From: Actinoplanes couchii
GTDB lineage: Bacteria; Actinomycetota; Actinomycetes; Mycobacteriales; Micromonosporaceae
Assembly: GCF_016862075.1 (NCBI RefSeq)
Contig: NZ_BOMG01000128.1
Location: 1 to 47,423 of the forward strand
DNA length: 47,423 nt
Direction: 5' to 3'
The position numbers and the translations under genes were made by a program. The notes beneath the pieces are model-generated. The model saw only the letters and a list, made by a program, of their open reading frames with translations. It did no database searches and was not told the DNA's origin. Positions within the stretch are counted from its first letter, which is position 1. Every line of letters starts with the position of its first letter. Below, in pieces: positions 12,001 through 17,705 of this stretch.

Positions 12001-12397
12001 GGTGCTCGGCGCCACCGCCACGCAGCTCGGCTACCCCGATCCCGGCCGGTTCGATCCGGCCCGCAGCTTCATCGAGCTGGGGCTGGACTCGCTCGGCTCG
12101 GTCCGGTTGCGCAACCAGCTGGCGGCCGGCTGCGGCGTGCGCCTCTCGGCCGGACTGATCTTCGAGCACCCGACGCCGGCCGCGCTCGCCGAGCACCTGC
12201 ACGCCGCGCTGGTGCCGGCCGAGGCACCGGTGATCGCCGACGGCGACGTCCCGGCGGAAGTGGCGGCCGCGCTGATGGTGCTGGAGGAACTCACCAAGCT
12301 CGACGGCGCGGTCACCGCGCTGCCACCCGAGAACGCGGCCCGGACGCGGATCACCACGCTGCTGCGGACGCTGACCGACAAGTGGGGGAACGACTGA
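2..12397 (+). CDS. Modular type I polyketide synthase, 3' part (2.8 modules), 5' end outside window
   Basis: The visible 4131 residues begin in the last motif of a ketosynthase (TNAHVILEQ). Module A: AT (about 104-448; GHSQG at 193, YGSH at 293), DH (466-727), KR (740-1133, LDD motif, B-type), ACP (Ser about 1217). Module B: KS (1275-1697, active Cys 1447), malonyl-type AT (1797-2128; GHSIG, HAFH), KR (2143-2563, no LDD, A-type), ACP (Ser 2639). Module C: KS (2697-3120, Cys 2870), methylmalonyl-type AT (3210-3550; YASH at 3397), KR (3555-3957, LDD), ACP (Ser 4030). There is no ER and no thioesterase. The tail (about 4077-4131) resembles a C-terminal docking domain, so the chain should pass to another protein. 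Oddities: the DH motif HxxxGxxxxP reads HRVLDSAVLP, and the KR of module C has Ala where the catalytic Ser is expected. Domain order is read directly; substrate calls are motif-based inference. Confidence 0.97.
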   Translation, partial: TNAHVILEQATPEEPVPAERPAGTVPWVLSAPSGTALAAQAERLLAYEGDPFDTGRSLVTTRASFGTRAVLLPESDADRPALLQALADTAETPGIVRGTAVTGPRVAFVFPGQGSQWVGMARELLAADATFAERMRECAAALSDHTDWSLLDVLDDPAALARVDVVQPVLFAVMVSLAGTWRTYGVEPAAVIGHSQGEIAAACVAGGLTLADAARVVALRSRALVALAGQGGMAVVPAPPEQVAERIRPWGERLAIAAVNGPASVVVSGETAALDELVAACGDLRVRRVDVDYGSHSAQVEQIERQLAEALAPIRPRSSATPFYSALTGELLDTAALDAGYWYRNLRHTVRFESAVRLAAEHGHTVFLEVSPHPVLVPAMREIAETLDSDVAVLGTLRRDEGGPRRWRTALAEAYVRGVAVDWTVLYPGGRTIDLPTYAFQRRRFWPDTLLAAAGDVTGLGLTRVEHPLLRTVTTPAGTDTRMLSGSVSMRAHPWVADHRVLDSAVLPGSAYVDLAIRAGDEVSCPRIEELVLETPLVVPAQGAVRLQVTVGTPDEAGRRSLEVHACRDGGDWARHAAGVLGPAVDRVAEDLAAWPPPGAAAVPLGDFYERVSATGVDYGPVFRGLRAAWRDGDRVYAEVELPEAQRGAAASFGLHPALLDAALHATGLTADRDGAAHLPFTWSDVELSASGATAARVLITPAGPGATTVLLADGTGAPVAYVGSLTARPVADGGIAGTAPLYGLDWVEAAGQAESGRWAELGDTGLAVGGDRYADLAGVLGAEVLPDVVFAAAPAASGDDVPAAVHENTRAALTLLQSWLAEPRLTGVRLVLTIRGTVAGAAVRGLARSAQSEHPGALVLLDAGAGTVPHAALAVAAAGDENEIAVRDGRVFAARLARLSASAGERPALGSGTVVVTGGTGVLGRLLARHLVTAYGVRHLLLLSRGGGPVEDLGADVTVRACDVADRDALAAALAAVPAEYPVTAVVHAAGVLDDGLIGSLTPDRLDAVLRPKVDAAWHLHELTRDLKLTAFVMFSSAAGTLGSAGQGNYAAANTFLDALAAHRRELGLPGQSLAWGFWADRSGLTGRLSGRDLDRLTRTGIRPLPAAEALAMFDDALTRDVPVVVPVAFTGTGARGRQRPVPPLLRGLVHGPARRTAGQAQDGDLFRRRLLGLPERERTELMLALVRDHAGAVLGQAGPHAVAPGRPFQELGFDSLTAVELRNRLAAATGRRLPATLVFDFPTAAEVAEHLVAELTGGPVPAAAAPATMGATGDPVAIVAMSCRYPGGVRTPEDLWQLLLDEADAISEFPSDRGWDLDRLFDTSRTVRSSAREGGFVHDMADFDPEAFGISPREALAMDPQQRVLLETAWEAFERAGIDVTSLRGTPTGVFAGVMYHDYASRLHDVVPDELVGYLGNGSAGSVASGRVAYTFGLQGPAVTVDTACSSSLVALHLACQSLRQGESSLALAGGVTLMSSPAVFVEFSRHGGLSNDGRCKSFGAGADGTGWSEGAGMVLLERLSDARRNGHPVLAVIRGSAVNQDGASNGLTAPNGPAQQRVIRQALASAGISAAEVDVVEAHGTGTRLGDPIEAQALLATYGQDRDEPLLLGSVKSNLGHTQAAAGVAGVIKTVLALRHGVVPRTLHADEPSPQVPWDSGAVRLATARTSWPEHGRPRRAGVSGFGVSGTNAHVIIEAAEPVPAYTPEPAPGPLLPWLLSARTRPALRALAGRLSGHLGRDPNAVAATLAISRAGHDQRAAIVAADPGALAAGLTALAAGSPAPGVIEGAVTTGGLAFMFSGQGAQYAGMGRRLYETFPAYAAAFDAVAAAFGDPLVLDGTALDETRHTQPALFAVEVALAALLRDWGIRPDRLIGHSIGEIAAAHVAGVFSLADACRLVAARGRLMQALPAGGAMAAIQAPAAEVAATLPATVGVAAVNGPSSTVISGAGAAVERVTRLWAERGRRTRRLRVSHAFHSPLMYPMLADYERVVRELRPAAPVLPVVSTVTGELLTAEQATSAEYWVDQVRATVRFADGARALERLGTGTFLEVGPGGGLAPMVTETLGGDVASIATLRPDRDETVAVLSAAAGLHVRGVPLDSARLFGAGGPRADLPTYPFQRRRFWLEPHAAAAAGSTGGRRYHERWRKLPEPEPRTLEGTWLLVGPDDVGIGAVLTAHGVRVRTAATAADLAGHGEVTGVLSLLALDDRPSPEHPVLPLGVPATLALIERLAEAGVGAPVWSVTRAATDAGGDTDAPVQPAQSLLWGLGRVIALEHPDRWGGLVDLPADPDAASLACLPGVLGGPEDQVALRPAAAYARRLVRARPPTGRPAWTPRGTVLITGGTGAVAGHIARHLAEAGAEHLVLLSRRGPGAPGADELAAGLRRRGAEVTLIAGDVADRGVLEAVLAEYPPSAVVHAAGVSTVAPLAGTDPAAFAAIVEAKVAGAAHLDELLAGRPLDALVLCSSIAATWGAGGQGAYASANAFLDGLARRRRALGRAATSIAFGAWAGDGMAEKDELVRRGVLPMDPEHAVAALVRAVGDGDTTVTVADIDWARFAPLFSSVRPAPLFGDLPEARDAVAVPTAAVTPAVALDGLSGPRRHRRVLDLVRAHAAAVLGHTDPIPADRGFQDLGFDSLIAVEFRNRLATATGLALPTTLAFDYPAAGLLTDHLLALLTGEGEEAAEEVGERPGTDEPVAIIGMACRFPGGVRSPDDLWRLVRDGTDAISEFPGDRGWDLDALYDADPERPGTSYTRAGGFLSDAPGFDAGFFRIGPREALAMDPQQRLLLETAWEAVERAGLDPHGLRGTRTGVFVGTNGQDYAFLAHASGEDLGGYVGTGNGAAAVSGRISYTFGLEGPALTVDTACSSSLVALHLAAQSLRRGESTLALAGGAAVMATPAAFVEFSRQRALAPDGRCKAFAEEADGTGWGEGVGVLLLERLSDARRNGHRVLAVVRGSAVNQDGASSGFSAPNGLAQQRVIRGALADARLEAADVDAVEAHGTGTALGDPIEAQALLATYGRDRARPLLLGSVKSNIGHTQAAAGVAGVIKMVLAMRNGTLPKSLHAERPTSHVNWSSGAVELLGEAVDWPATGRPRRAGVSAFGVTGTNAHVVLELPIEPEEEQRPEPLPAIPWVVSARDEAALREQLARLAEVRVDPVDVGYTLAASRATMEHRAVLIGADRGELLRAAEAGAGVTGRARPAPRVVFVFPGQGAQWAGMATELLATSPVFAARMAECAAALRPYTDWSLHDALADDRALARVDVVQPVLFAVMLSLAEVWRSWGVEPDAVIGHSQGEIAAAVIAGALSLDDGARVVALRSRALVALAGGGGMVSVAVSAERARQLIGDGLSLAAVNGPASVVVSGTSAALDDLVDRATAMGVRTRRIEVDYASHSALVEPIRAEVLDALAPVRPRAAEVPCYSTVTGEPADTTEWDAGYWYRNLRGTVRFEAAAKAAAGAGPVCFVEVSPHPVLAAAVQELDGDVLACGTLRRGEGGIRRLLESAAEVFAYGVPVTWPRVFDGTGARPVELPTYPFQHERYWLTVAPARTGLLQVDWPARPAAPAAPGRWAALGGDWDVPTYPDLAALREAGPVPDVLLARAGDVQEVLALMQGWLADEATAAATLAVVTSGAIATAPREDVTDLDAAGVWGLVRSAQSEEPGRIVLLDAGPAVPLPVLAGALATGEPQIAVRGPEFRVPRLGPVPPAATAKPPFDPEGTVLVTGGTGGLGVLVARHLAEKHGVRHLLLLSRRGGPAPEIGANVTVRACDVADRAQLAAALDAIPPEHPLTAVVHAAGILDDALIGSLRPDQLDAVLRPKVDGARHLHELTRDRDLAAFVLFSAAAGVLGNPGQANYAAANTYLDALAAHRRAGGLPAVSMAWGLWADATTMTGHVARELSRHGGVVPLSAEAGLALFDRALSAGSAAVVPMPLDMAALRAQNRAGLLPPILAGLPGEDRDRPVEEAPAADSGVFLGRLRAAGPAEREELVLDLVLGATATQLGYPDPGRFDPARSFIELGLDSLGSVRLRNQLAAGCGVRLSAGLIFEHPTPAALAEHLHAALVPAEAPVIADGDVPAEVAAALMVLEELTKLDGAVTALPPENAARTRITTLLRTLTDKWGND

Positions 12398-12398
12398 C

Positions 12399-13670
12399 GT
12401 GACGGAAGACATTGTGGAGGTCGCCGGGATCGGCTTCGGGCCGTCCAACCTGGCGCTCGCGATCGCGCTGCGCGAATGCCGCCGGGCCGGGACGGAGGCG
12501 GTCTTCTTCGAGCGGCAGCCGTCGTTCGGGTGGCACCGCGGCATGCTGCTCGAAGACGCGACCATGCAGATCTCGTTCCTCAAGGACCTGGTGCTGCTGC
12601 GCAACCCGGTCAGTTCGTTCAGCTTCCTGGCCTACCTGCACGACCGCGGCCGGCTCGCCGACTTCATCAATCACCAGACGCTCGTGCCCTCCCGTGTGGA
12701 GTTCCACGACTACCTGCGGTGGGCGGCCGAGCGGGTCGCCGGCGTGGTCCGTTACGACAGCGAGGTGCTGGCGATCCGCCCGGTCTCCGGCGACGGCGTG
12801 GTGGACCTGCTGGAGCTGGTGGTGCGCGACGGCGCGCACCGCGAGCCGTATGTGTGCCGAGCACGCAACGTGGTGCTCGCGACCGGCCTGCAGCCCCGGT
12901 TGCCGGACGGCGTGCGGGCCTCCGGCCGGGTCTGGCACAGCGCGGACTACCTGCACCGGCTGGCCGGGCTGCCGCCGGAGGCGACCGGCAGCTTCACCGT
13001 GGTCGGGTCCGGGCAGAGCGCCGCGGAGATCACCAACGACCTGATGTCGCGCTTCCCGGAGGCGACCGTCCACGCCGTGTTCCCCCGGTACGGCTACAGC
13101 GTCGCCGACGACAGCCCGTTCACCAACCGGATCTTCGACGCCGCCGCGGTCGACGACTACTACCTGGCGGCTCCGCCGGTGCGCGAGTCGCTGATGACGT
13201 ACCACGCCAACACCAACTACTCGGTCGTCGACCTCGACCTGATCCGTGAGCTCTACCGCCGTCAGTACCAGGAGCGCGTACGCGGGCGGGACCGGCTGCG
13301 GATCGTCAACGTCTCGCGGGTGCGGCGGGTCCGCGAGATCGGCGGCGCGGTCTCGGTCGACGTCGAGTATCTGCCCACCGGGGAGCACACCGACCTGCGC
13401 AGCGACGTCGTCGTCTTCGCCACCGGGTATCGCCCGCTGGACCCGCGGCCGTTGCTCGGCGAACTCATGGAGTTCGTCGAGCTGGACGACGACGGCATGG
13501 TCCAGGTCGGCCGCGACTACCGCCTGCGCACCTCGGACAAGCTCGCCTGCGGCATCTATCTGCAGGGCGGCACGGAACACACGCACGGCATCTCGTCGAG
13601 CCTGCTGTCGACCACCGCGCAGCGGGCCGGTCACATCGTCGAGTCCCTGACCGGCACCACCCCTCAGTGA
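12399..13670 (+). CDS. Ornithine/lysine N-monooxygenase family flavoprotein
   Basis: 423 residues, close to the usual length of PvdA/SidA/KtzI-type N-hydroxylases. The N-terminus carries the FAD-binding fingerprint GIGFGPSNLALA, a central NADPH-binding GSGQSAAEI, and the C-terminal FATGYRP motif of the family. Known members hydroxylate the side-chain amine of free ornithine or lysine using FAD, NADPH and O2. The GTG start lies one base after the PKS stop and is preceded by GGGGGA, so it is translationally tied to the PKS gene. In other clusters such enzymes feed hydroxamates, piperazic acid or hydrazine units. No acyltransferase, KtzT-like heme protein or cupin/MetRS-like N-N synthetase is present in this window, so the final use is open. 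The substrate (Orn or Lys) is not determined from sequence. Confidence 0.9.
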   Translation: MTEDIVEVAGIGFGPSNLALAIALRECRRAGTEAVFFERQPSFGWHRGMLLEDATMQISFLKDLVLLRNPVSSFSFLAYLHDRGRLADFINHQTLVPSRVEFHDYLRWAAERVAGVVRYDSEVLAIRPVSGDGVVDLLELVVRDGAHREPYVCRARNVVLATGLQPRLPDGVRASGRVWHSADYLHRLAGLPPEATGSFTVVGSGQSAAEITNDLMSRFPEATVHAVFPRYGYSVADDSPFTNRIFDAAAVDDYYLAAPPVRESLMTYHANTNYSVVDLDLIRELYRRQYQERVRGRDRLRIVNVSRVRRVREIGGAVSVDVEYLPTGEHTDLRSDVVVFATGYRPLDPRPLLGELMEFVELDDDGMVQVGRDYRLRTSDKLACGIYLQGGTEHTHGISSSLLSTTAQRAGHIVESLTGTTPQ

Positions 13671-13692
13671 TCACACCGATCGAAGGAGAACC

Positions 13693-14499
13693 ATGGAGAC
13701 CCAGGAAGCCTTCCCGGCGATGGACTACTACGAGATGGTCGGCCCGCTGCTGCGCCGGGTGTGGGACGACAACTTCCACTTCGCGTACTGGCTCGGCCCG
13801 GACGACAAGGTGTCGGTGTCCGAGGCGACCGACCGCTTCACCGACCTGCTGATCCCCAAGCTCGGCGTCAGCGCCGGGCAGCGGGTCCTGGACGTGGGCT
13901 GTGGGCTGGGCAAGCCGGCGGTCCGGGTGGCCCGGGCGACCGGCGCCGAGGTCGTCGGTATCACGATCAGCCCGTACCAGATCGGGGTGGCCGGCGAGCG
14001 GGCGGCGGCCGAGGGATTGGCCGACCGGGTGCGGTTCCAGGTCGCCGACGGCATGGCCACGCCGTTCGCGGACGCCTCGTTCGACGCGGTGCTGGCGTTC
14101 GAGTCCATCGTGCACATGGACCGCGCCCGGGCCCTGAAGGAGGCGGGCCGGGTGGTGAAGCCGGGCGGCCGGGTGGTCCTCACCGACCTGTTCGACCGCG
14201 AGGAGATCAGTGCGGACGAGGCCCGCGACCGCGCCGGCCAGCCGGGCGCACTGCCCCGGCTCGACGGATATCCGGCCCTGCTGGCCGAGGCCGGCCTCGA
14301 GGTCGTCGAGATCGAGGACATCTCGGCGAACGTGGCGCCCTCCTTCTCGATGATGACCGACATCACCTACGACAACCGCGACGAGCTGGCGAAGATCCTC
14401 AACTTCACACCCGAGCAGGCGGAAGCGGCCGAGAGCATGGTCGGCCAGATGACGGGCGAGCTGGGCTGCGTGCTGATCGTCGCGGCCCGGAAGGGCTGA
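13693..14499 (+). CDS. SAM-dependent small-molecule methyltransferase (UbiE/RebM-like class I)
   Basis: 268 residues. The SAM-binding motif I is VLDVGCGLGKPAVRVA, followed by AEVVGITIS and the motif II region FDAVLAFESIVHM; the layout is that of the RebM/erythromycin 3''-O-methyltransferase-like group common in actinomycete tailoring. The ATG follows an AAGGAGAACC ribosome binding site, 22 bases after the monooxygenase stop. Likely role: O- or N-methylation of the polyketide-peptide or of a precursor. The acceptor cannot be told from sequence. It is distinct from the N-methyltransferase domain built into the second NRPS and from the longer methyltransferase further downstream. Confidence 0.88.
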   Translation: METQEAFPAMDYYEMVGPLLRRVWDDNFHFAYWLGPDDKVSVSEATDRFTDLLIPKLGVSAGQRVLDVGCGLGKPAVRVARATGAEVVGITISPYQIGVAGERAAAEGLADRVRFQVADGMATPFADASFDAVLAFESIVHMDRARALKEAGRVVKPGGRVVLTDLFDREEISADEARDRAGQPGALPRLDGYPALLAEAGLEVVEIEDISANVAPSFSMMTDITYDNRDELAKILNFTPEQAEAAESMVGQMTGELGCVLIVAARKG

Positions 14500-14504
14500 A
14501 CATC

Positions 14505-15677
14505 ATGAACGAAGCGACGTCCCCACGGCGCATCTCGCTGTTCGACGCGACGCTGCGCGACGGCGAGCAGGCTCCCGGCAACGCCATGACGGCCGAGCAG
14601 AAGTTGCGGCTGGCGCTGGCCATCCAGGACTACGGCGCCGACATCGTCGAGGCCGGCTACCCCGGATCGTCCCCGGTGGACTTCGAGGCCACCCGGCTCA
14701 TCGCCGCGGCGCTCACCACCGCGCGGTTCGCCACCTTCAACCGCACGTCCATCGCCGACGTCAAGCTCTCCATCGAGGCGGGCGGCACCGGCCCCAACCA
14801 CCAGGTGCAGATCTGCGGCACTGGCAGTGATCTGCACCTGCGGTACAAGCGTGGCATCTCCCGGGCCGAAGCCGTGCGGGAGACCGGCGAGGCGATCCGG
14901 TTCGCGCACGAACTGGGCGCGCAGGACGTCTCGTACGGGGTTGAGGACGCCAGCCGTGGCGAGAAGGACCTGATCGAGGCGCTGGTGACCGAGGCGCTGT
15001 CATCCGGTGTCACCACTGTCATCCTGGCCGACACCACCGGCTGCGCCACGCCGCAGGAGTACGGCGACCTGTGCGCCATGGTGCGGTCGCTGCTGCCGGA
15101 CGACGTCAAACTCTCCACGCACTGCCACGACGACCTCGGGCTGTCCCTCGCCAACGCCCTCGCCGGCATCCAGGCGGGCGCCGACGAGGTCCAGGCCACG
15201 CTGGCCGGGATCGGGGAGCGGGCCGGCAACACGCCGGTCGAGGAGCTCGCGGCCGCGCTGGCGTACAAGGGCGAGTACTTCGGCGCGGCCACCAGCGTGC
15301 GGCTGGATTACCTGTACCGCGCGTTCCGCATGCTCTCCGAGACGATCGGTATGCCGGCGCCGCGCAACAAGGCGATCTTCGGGGAGAACGCCTTCGCCAC
15401 CGAGGCCGGCATCCACCAGGACGGCATTCTCAAGAACCCGGCGACGTACGAGTTCATCAACCCGCACCGGTTCCATCGGGAGCGCTCGTTGCTGGTCGGC
15501 CGGCACTCCGGCCGCGCGATCATCCGGTACCTGCTCGAGGGCCTCGGCGAGCCGGTGGACGAGAAGGTGGTCGACCGGTTCTACCTCGAATATGTCTCCG
15601 AGCGCCCGGACGGCCGCGCCGACGAGCTGGACGTGGTGCGCGAGCGGCTGGCCGCATCCCTGCGAGCGCAGGCGTGA
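14505..15677 (+). CDS. 2-isopropylmalate/homocitrate synthase-like enzyme lacking the regulatory domain
   Basis: 390 residues. It shows the DRE-TIM metallolyase catalytic barrel: FDATLRDGEQAPG near the N-terminus, the metal-binding HCHDDLGL, GIGERAGN, and GIHQDGILKN. The family condenses acetyl-CoA with a 2-oxo acid to give a 2-alkylmalate. Leucine-pathway LeuA enzymes are about 500-600 residues because of a C-terminal LeuA dimer/allosteric domain. That domain is absent here, so leucine feedback is unlikely. The gene starts six bases after the methyltransferase stop and its end overlaps the LeuC-like start (GTGA). Context with LeuC-, LeuD- and LeuB-like genes supports a dedicated 2-oxo acid chain extension. 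Homocitrate synthase (making 2-oxoadipate) is an alternative; sequence alone does not fix the substrate. Confidence 0.9.
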   Translation: MNEATSPRRISLFDATLRDGEQAPGNAMTAEQKLRLALAIQDYGADIVEAGYPGSSPVDFEATRLIAAALTTARFATFNRTSIADVKLSIEAGGTGPNHQVQICGTGSDLHLRYKRGISRAEAVRETGEAIRFAHELGAQDVSYGVEDASRGEKDLIEALVTEALSSGVTTVILADTTGCATPQEYGDLCAMVRSLLPDDVKLSTHCHDDLGLSLANALAGIQAGADEVQATLAGIGERAGNTPVEELAAALAYKGEYFGAATSVRLDYLYRAFRMLSETIGMPAPRNKAIFGENAFATEAGIHQDGILKNPATYEFINPHRFHRERSLLVGRHSGRAIIRYLLEGLGEPVDEKVVDRFYLEYVSERPDGRADELDVVRERLAASLRAQA

Positions 15678-17074
15678 GCGAGCCCCGCACGCTGTTCCAG
15701 AAGATCTGGGACAGCCACCGCGTCCCGTCCGGATCCGACGGTCCCGACCTGCTCTACATCGATGCTCACCTGGTGCACGAGGCGACGTCGGCGCAGGCCT
15801 TCGACGGCCTGCGCCTGACCGGCCGGGCGGTGCGGCGGCCCGATCTGACGCTGGCCGTCGAGGACCACAACGTGCCCACCGACAGCCTGTCGATCAGCGA
15901 TCCGATCAGTGTCGAGCAGGTCACCCGGCTACGGAGCAACTGCGCCGAGCACGGCATCGAACTGTTCCGGCACGGTGACGCCCAGCAGGGCATTGTGCAC
16001 GTGGTGGGGCCGGAGCTGGGCGCGATCCAGCCCGGTATGACGGTGGTCTGCGGCGACAGCCACACCTCGACGCACGGCGCGTTCGGCGCTCTGGCGTTCG
16101 GCGTCGGGACCAGCGACGTCGAACACGTGCTGGCCACCCAGACGCTGTCGATGCCGCGGCCGCGCACGATGGCCGTGGAGTTCACCGGCGCGCTCCCGCC
16201 GGACGTGACCGCCAAGGATCTGATGCTGGCGCTGCTGACCGAGATCGGGGCGAACGGTGCGCACGGCCACGTCCTGGAGTACCGCGGCGCGGCGATCCGC
16301 GGTCTCTCCATGGAGAGCCGGATGACCCTGTGCAACCTCAGCATCGAGGCCGGCGCGAGGGCCGGGATGGTGGCGCCGGACGAGGTCACCGTCGAGTACC
16401 TCGCCACCCGCCCCCGCCGGCCGACCGGCTCGGACTGGGACGACGCGCTGGCGTACTGGTCGGGCCTGCACACCGATCCCGGTGCCACGTTCGACCGTAC
16501 GGTGACGCTCGGCGTGGACGCCCTCAGCCCGGTCGTCACCTGGGGCACCAACCCCGGCCAGGCGGTCCCGCTCAGTCAGGCGGTGCCGGACCCCGCGCAG
16601 TTCTCCGACGCCGCCGAGCAGGCCGCCGCCCGTCGCGCGCTGGAGTACATGGCACTGGAACCGGGCACGCGGATGCGCGACATCGAGGTCGACACCGTCT
16701 TCCTCGGCTCGTGCACCAACGGGCGCATCGAGGACCTGCGGGCGGCGGCCGCGGTACTGCGCGGGCGGAAGGTCGCGCCATCGGTGCGCATGCTGGTCGT
16801 GCCCGGCTCGATGCAGGTGCGCGCGGACGCCGAGAGGGAGGGCCTGCACGACGTCTTCCTGGCGGCCGGCGCGGAGTGGCGGCTGTCCGGGTGCTCGATG
16901 TGCCTGGGCATGAACGCCGACCGGCTCAGCGGGCCGAGTCGCTGTGCGTCCACCTCCAACCGCAACTACGAGGGCCGGCAGGGCGACACCGCCCGTACCC
17001 ACCTGGTATCGCCCGCCGTGGCGGCGGCCACCGCGGTCGCCGGACGTCTCGCCGCGCCCGCGGACCTGAGCTGA
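15674..17074 (+). CDS. 3-isopropylmalate dehydratase large subunit-like (aconitase family)
   Basis: 466 residues, the usual LeuC length. Iron-sulfur ligands are visible in FLGSCTNGR and GCSMCLGMNAD, and the substrate-loop TSNRNYEGRQG follows, as in isopropylmalate isomerases. The GTG start overlaps the stop of the LeuA-like gene by four bases, indicating coupled translation. It should pair with the small subunit just downstream to isomerise 2-alkylmalate to 3-alkylmalate through a dehydrated intermediate. A homoaconitase role is possible if the pathway makes 2-oxoadipate. All catalytic elements that I can check are intact, so it is likely active. Confidence 0.92.
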   Translation: MSEPRTLFQKIWDSHRVPSGSDGPDLLYIDAHLVHEATSAQAFDGLRLTGRAVRRPDLTLAVEDHNVPTDSLSISDPISVEQVTRLRSNCAEHGIELFRHGDAQQGIVHVVGPELGAIQPGMTVVCGDSHTSTHGAFGALAFGVGTSDVEHVLATQTLSMPRPRTMAVEFTGALPPDVTAKDLMLALLTEIGANGAHGHVLEYRGAAIRGLSMESRMTLCNLSIEAGARAGMVAPDEVTVEYLATRPRRPTGSDWDDALAYWSGLHTDPGATFDRTVTLGVDALSPVVTWGTNPGQAVPLSQAVPDPAQFSDAAEQAAARRALEYMALEPGTRMRDIEVDTVFLGSCTNGRIEDLRAAAAVLRGRKVAPSVRMLVVPGSMQVRADAEREGLHDVFLAAGAEWRLSGCSMCLGMNADRLSGPSRCASTSNRNYEGRQGDTARTHLVSPAVAAATAVAGRLAAPADLS

Positions 17075-17097
17075 TCGATGAGTGGAGAGGCAAGCGC

Positions 17098-17700
17098 TTG
17101 GAACCGCTGACCGAGCACACCGGACGTGTCCTGCCACTGCGGCGCAGTGACGTGGACACCGATCAGATAATCCCGAGCCGTTTCTGCCGTCGGCTCACCA
17201 AGACCGGGTACGCGGACGGGCTGTTCGCCCGCTGGCGGGAGGCGGACGACTTCGTGCTCAACGATCCGGCCCGGGCCGGCGGCTCGGTGCTCGTCGCCGG
17301 GCCGAACTTCGCCACCGGAAGTTCCCGCGAGCACGCCGTCTGGGCCCTGCGGGACTGGGGCATCGCCGCGGTGCTGGCGCCGAGCTTCGGTGACATCTTC
17401 CGGCGCAACGCGCTGAAGAACGGGCTGCTCGCCGTTCAGCTGCCGGACGCGGTCGTGTCCGGCCTGCTGGACGCGGCCGACCGGGATCCGGGGTTCCCGG
17501 TCACCGTGGACCTGGTGGCGTGCGAGGTGCGCTGGGACGGCGGCCGGCAGGCGTTCGAGGTCGATCCGCGGGCCCGCCGGCTGCTGCTCGACGGGCAGGA
17601 CGACATCGCGGTGACCCTGGCTGACGGCGACGGCATCACCGCGTACGAGCGTGGTCGGCCGCACTGGCTGCCGGTCTTCGGCGCGGCCCGGGCCGGGTGA
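17098..17700 (+). CDS. 3-isopropylmalate dehydratase small subunit-like
   Basis: 200 residues, typical LeuD length. Signature stretches are DVDTDQIIPSRF, GPNFATGSSREHAVWAL and APSFGDIFRRNALKNGLL. The start was chosen as TTG at 17098 because GGAGAGG sits seven bases upstream, and the protein then begins LEPLTEHTG, as LeuD proteins do; no ATG or GTG in frame fits better. It follows the large-subunit stop by 23 bases. With the LeuC-like protein it forms the swivelling-domain half of the isomerase. Substrate choice in this family depends partly on a loop in this subunit, but I cannot read the specificity from it with confidence. Confidence 0.9.
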   Translation: MEPLTEHTGRVLPLRRSDVDTDQIIPSRFCRRLTKTGYADGLFARWREADDFVLNDPARAGGSVLVAGPNFATGSSREHAVWALRDWGIAAVLAPSFGDIFRRNALKNGLLAVQLPDAVVSGLLDAADRDPGFPVTVDLVACEVRWDGGRQAFEVDPRARRLLLDGQDDIAVTLADGDGITAYERGRPHWLPVFGAARAG

Positions 17701-17705
17701 GGGCG

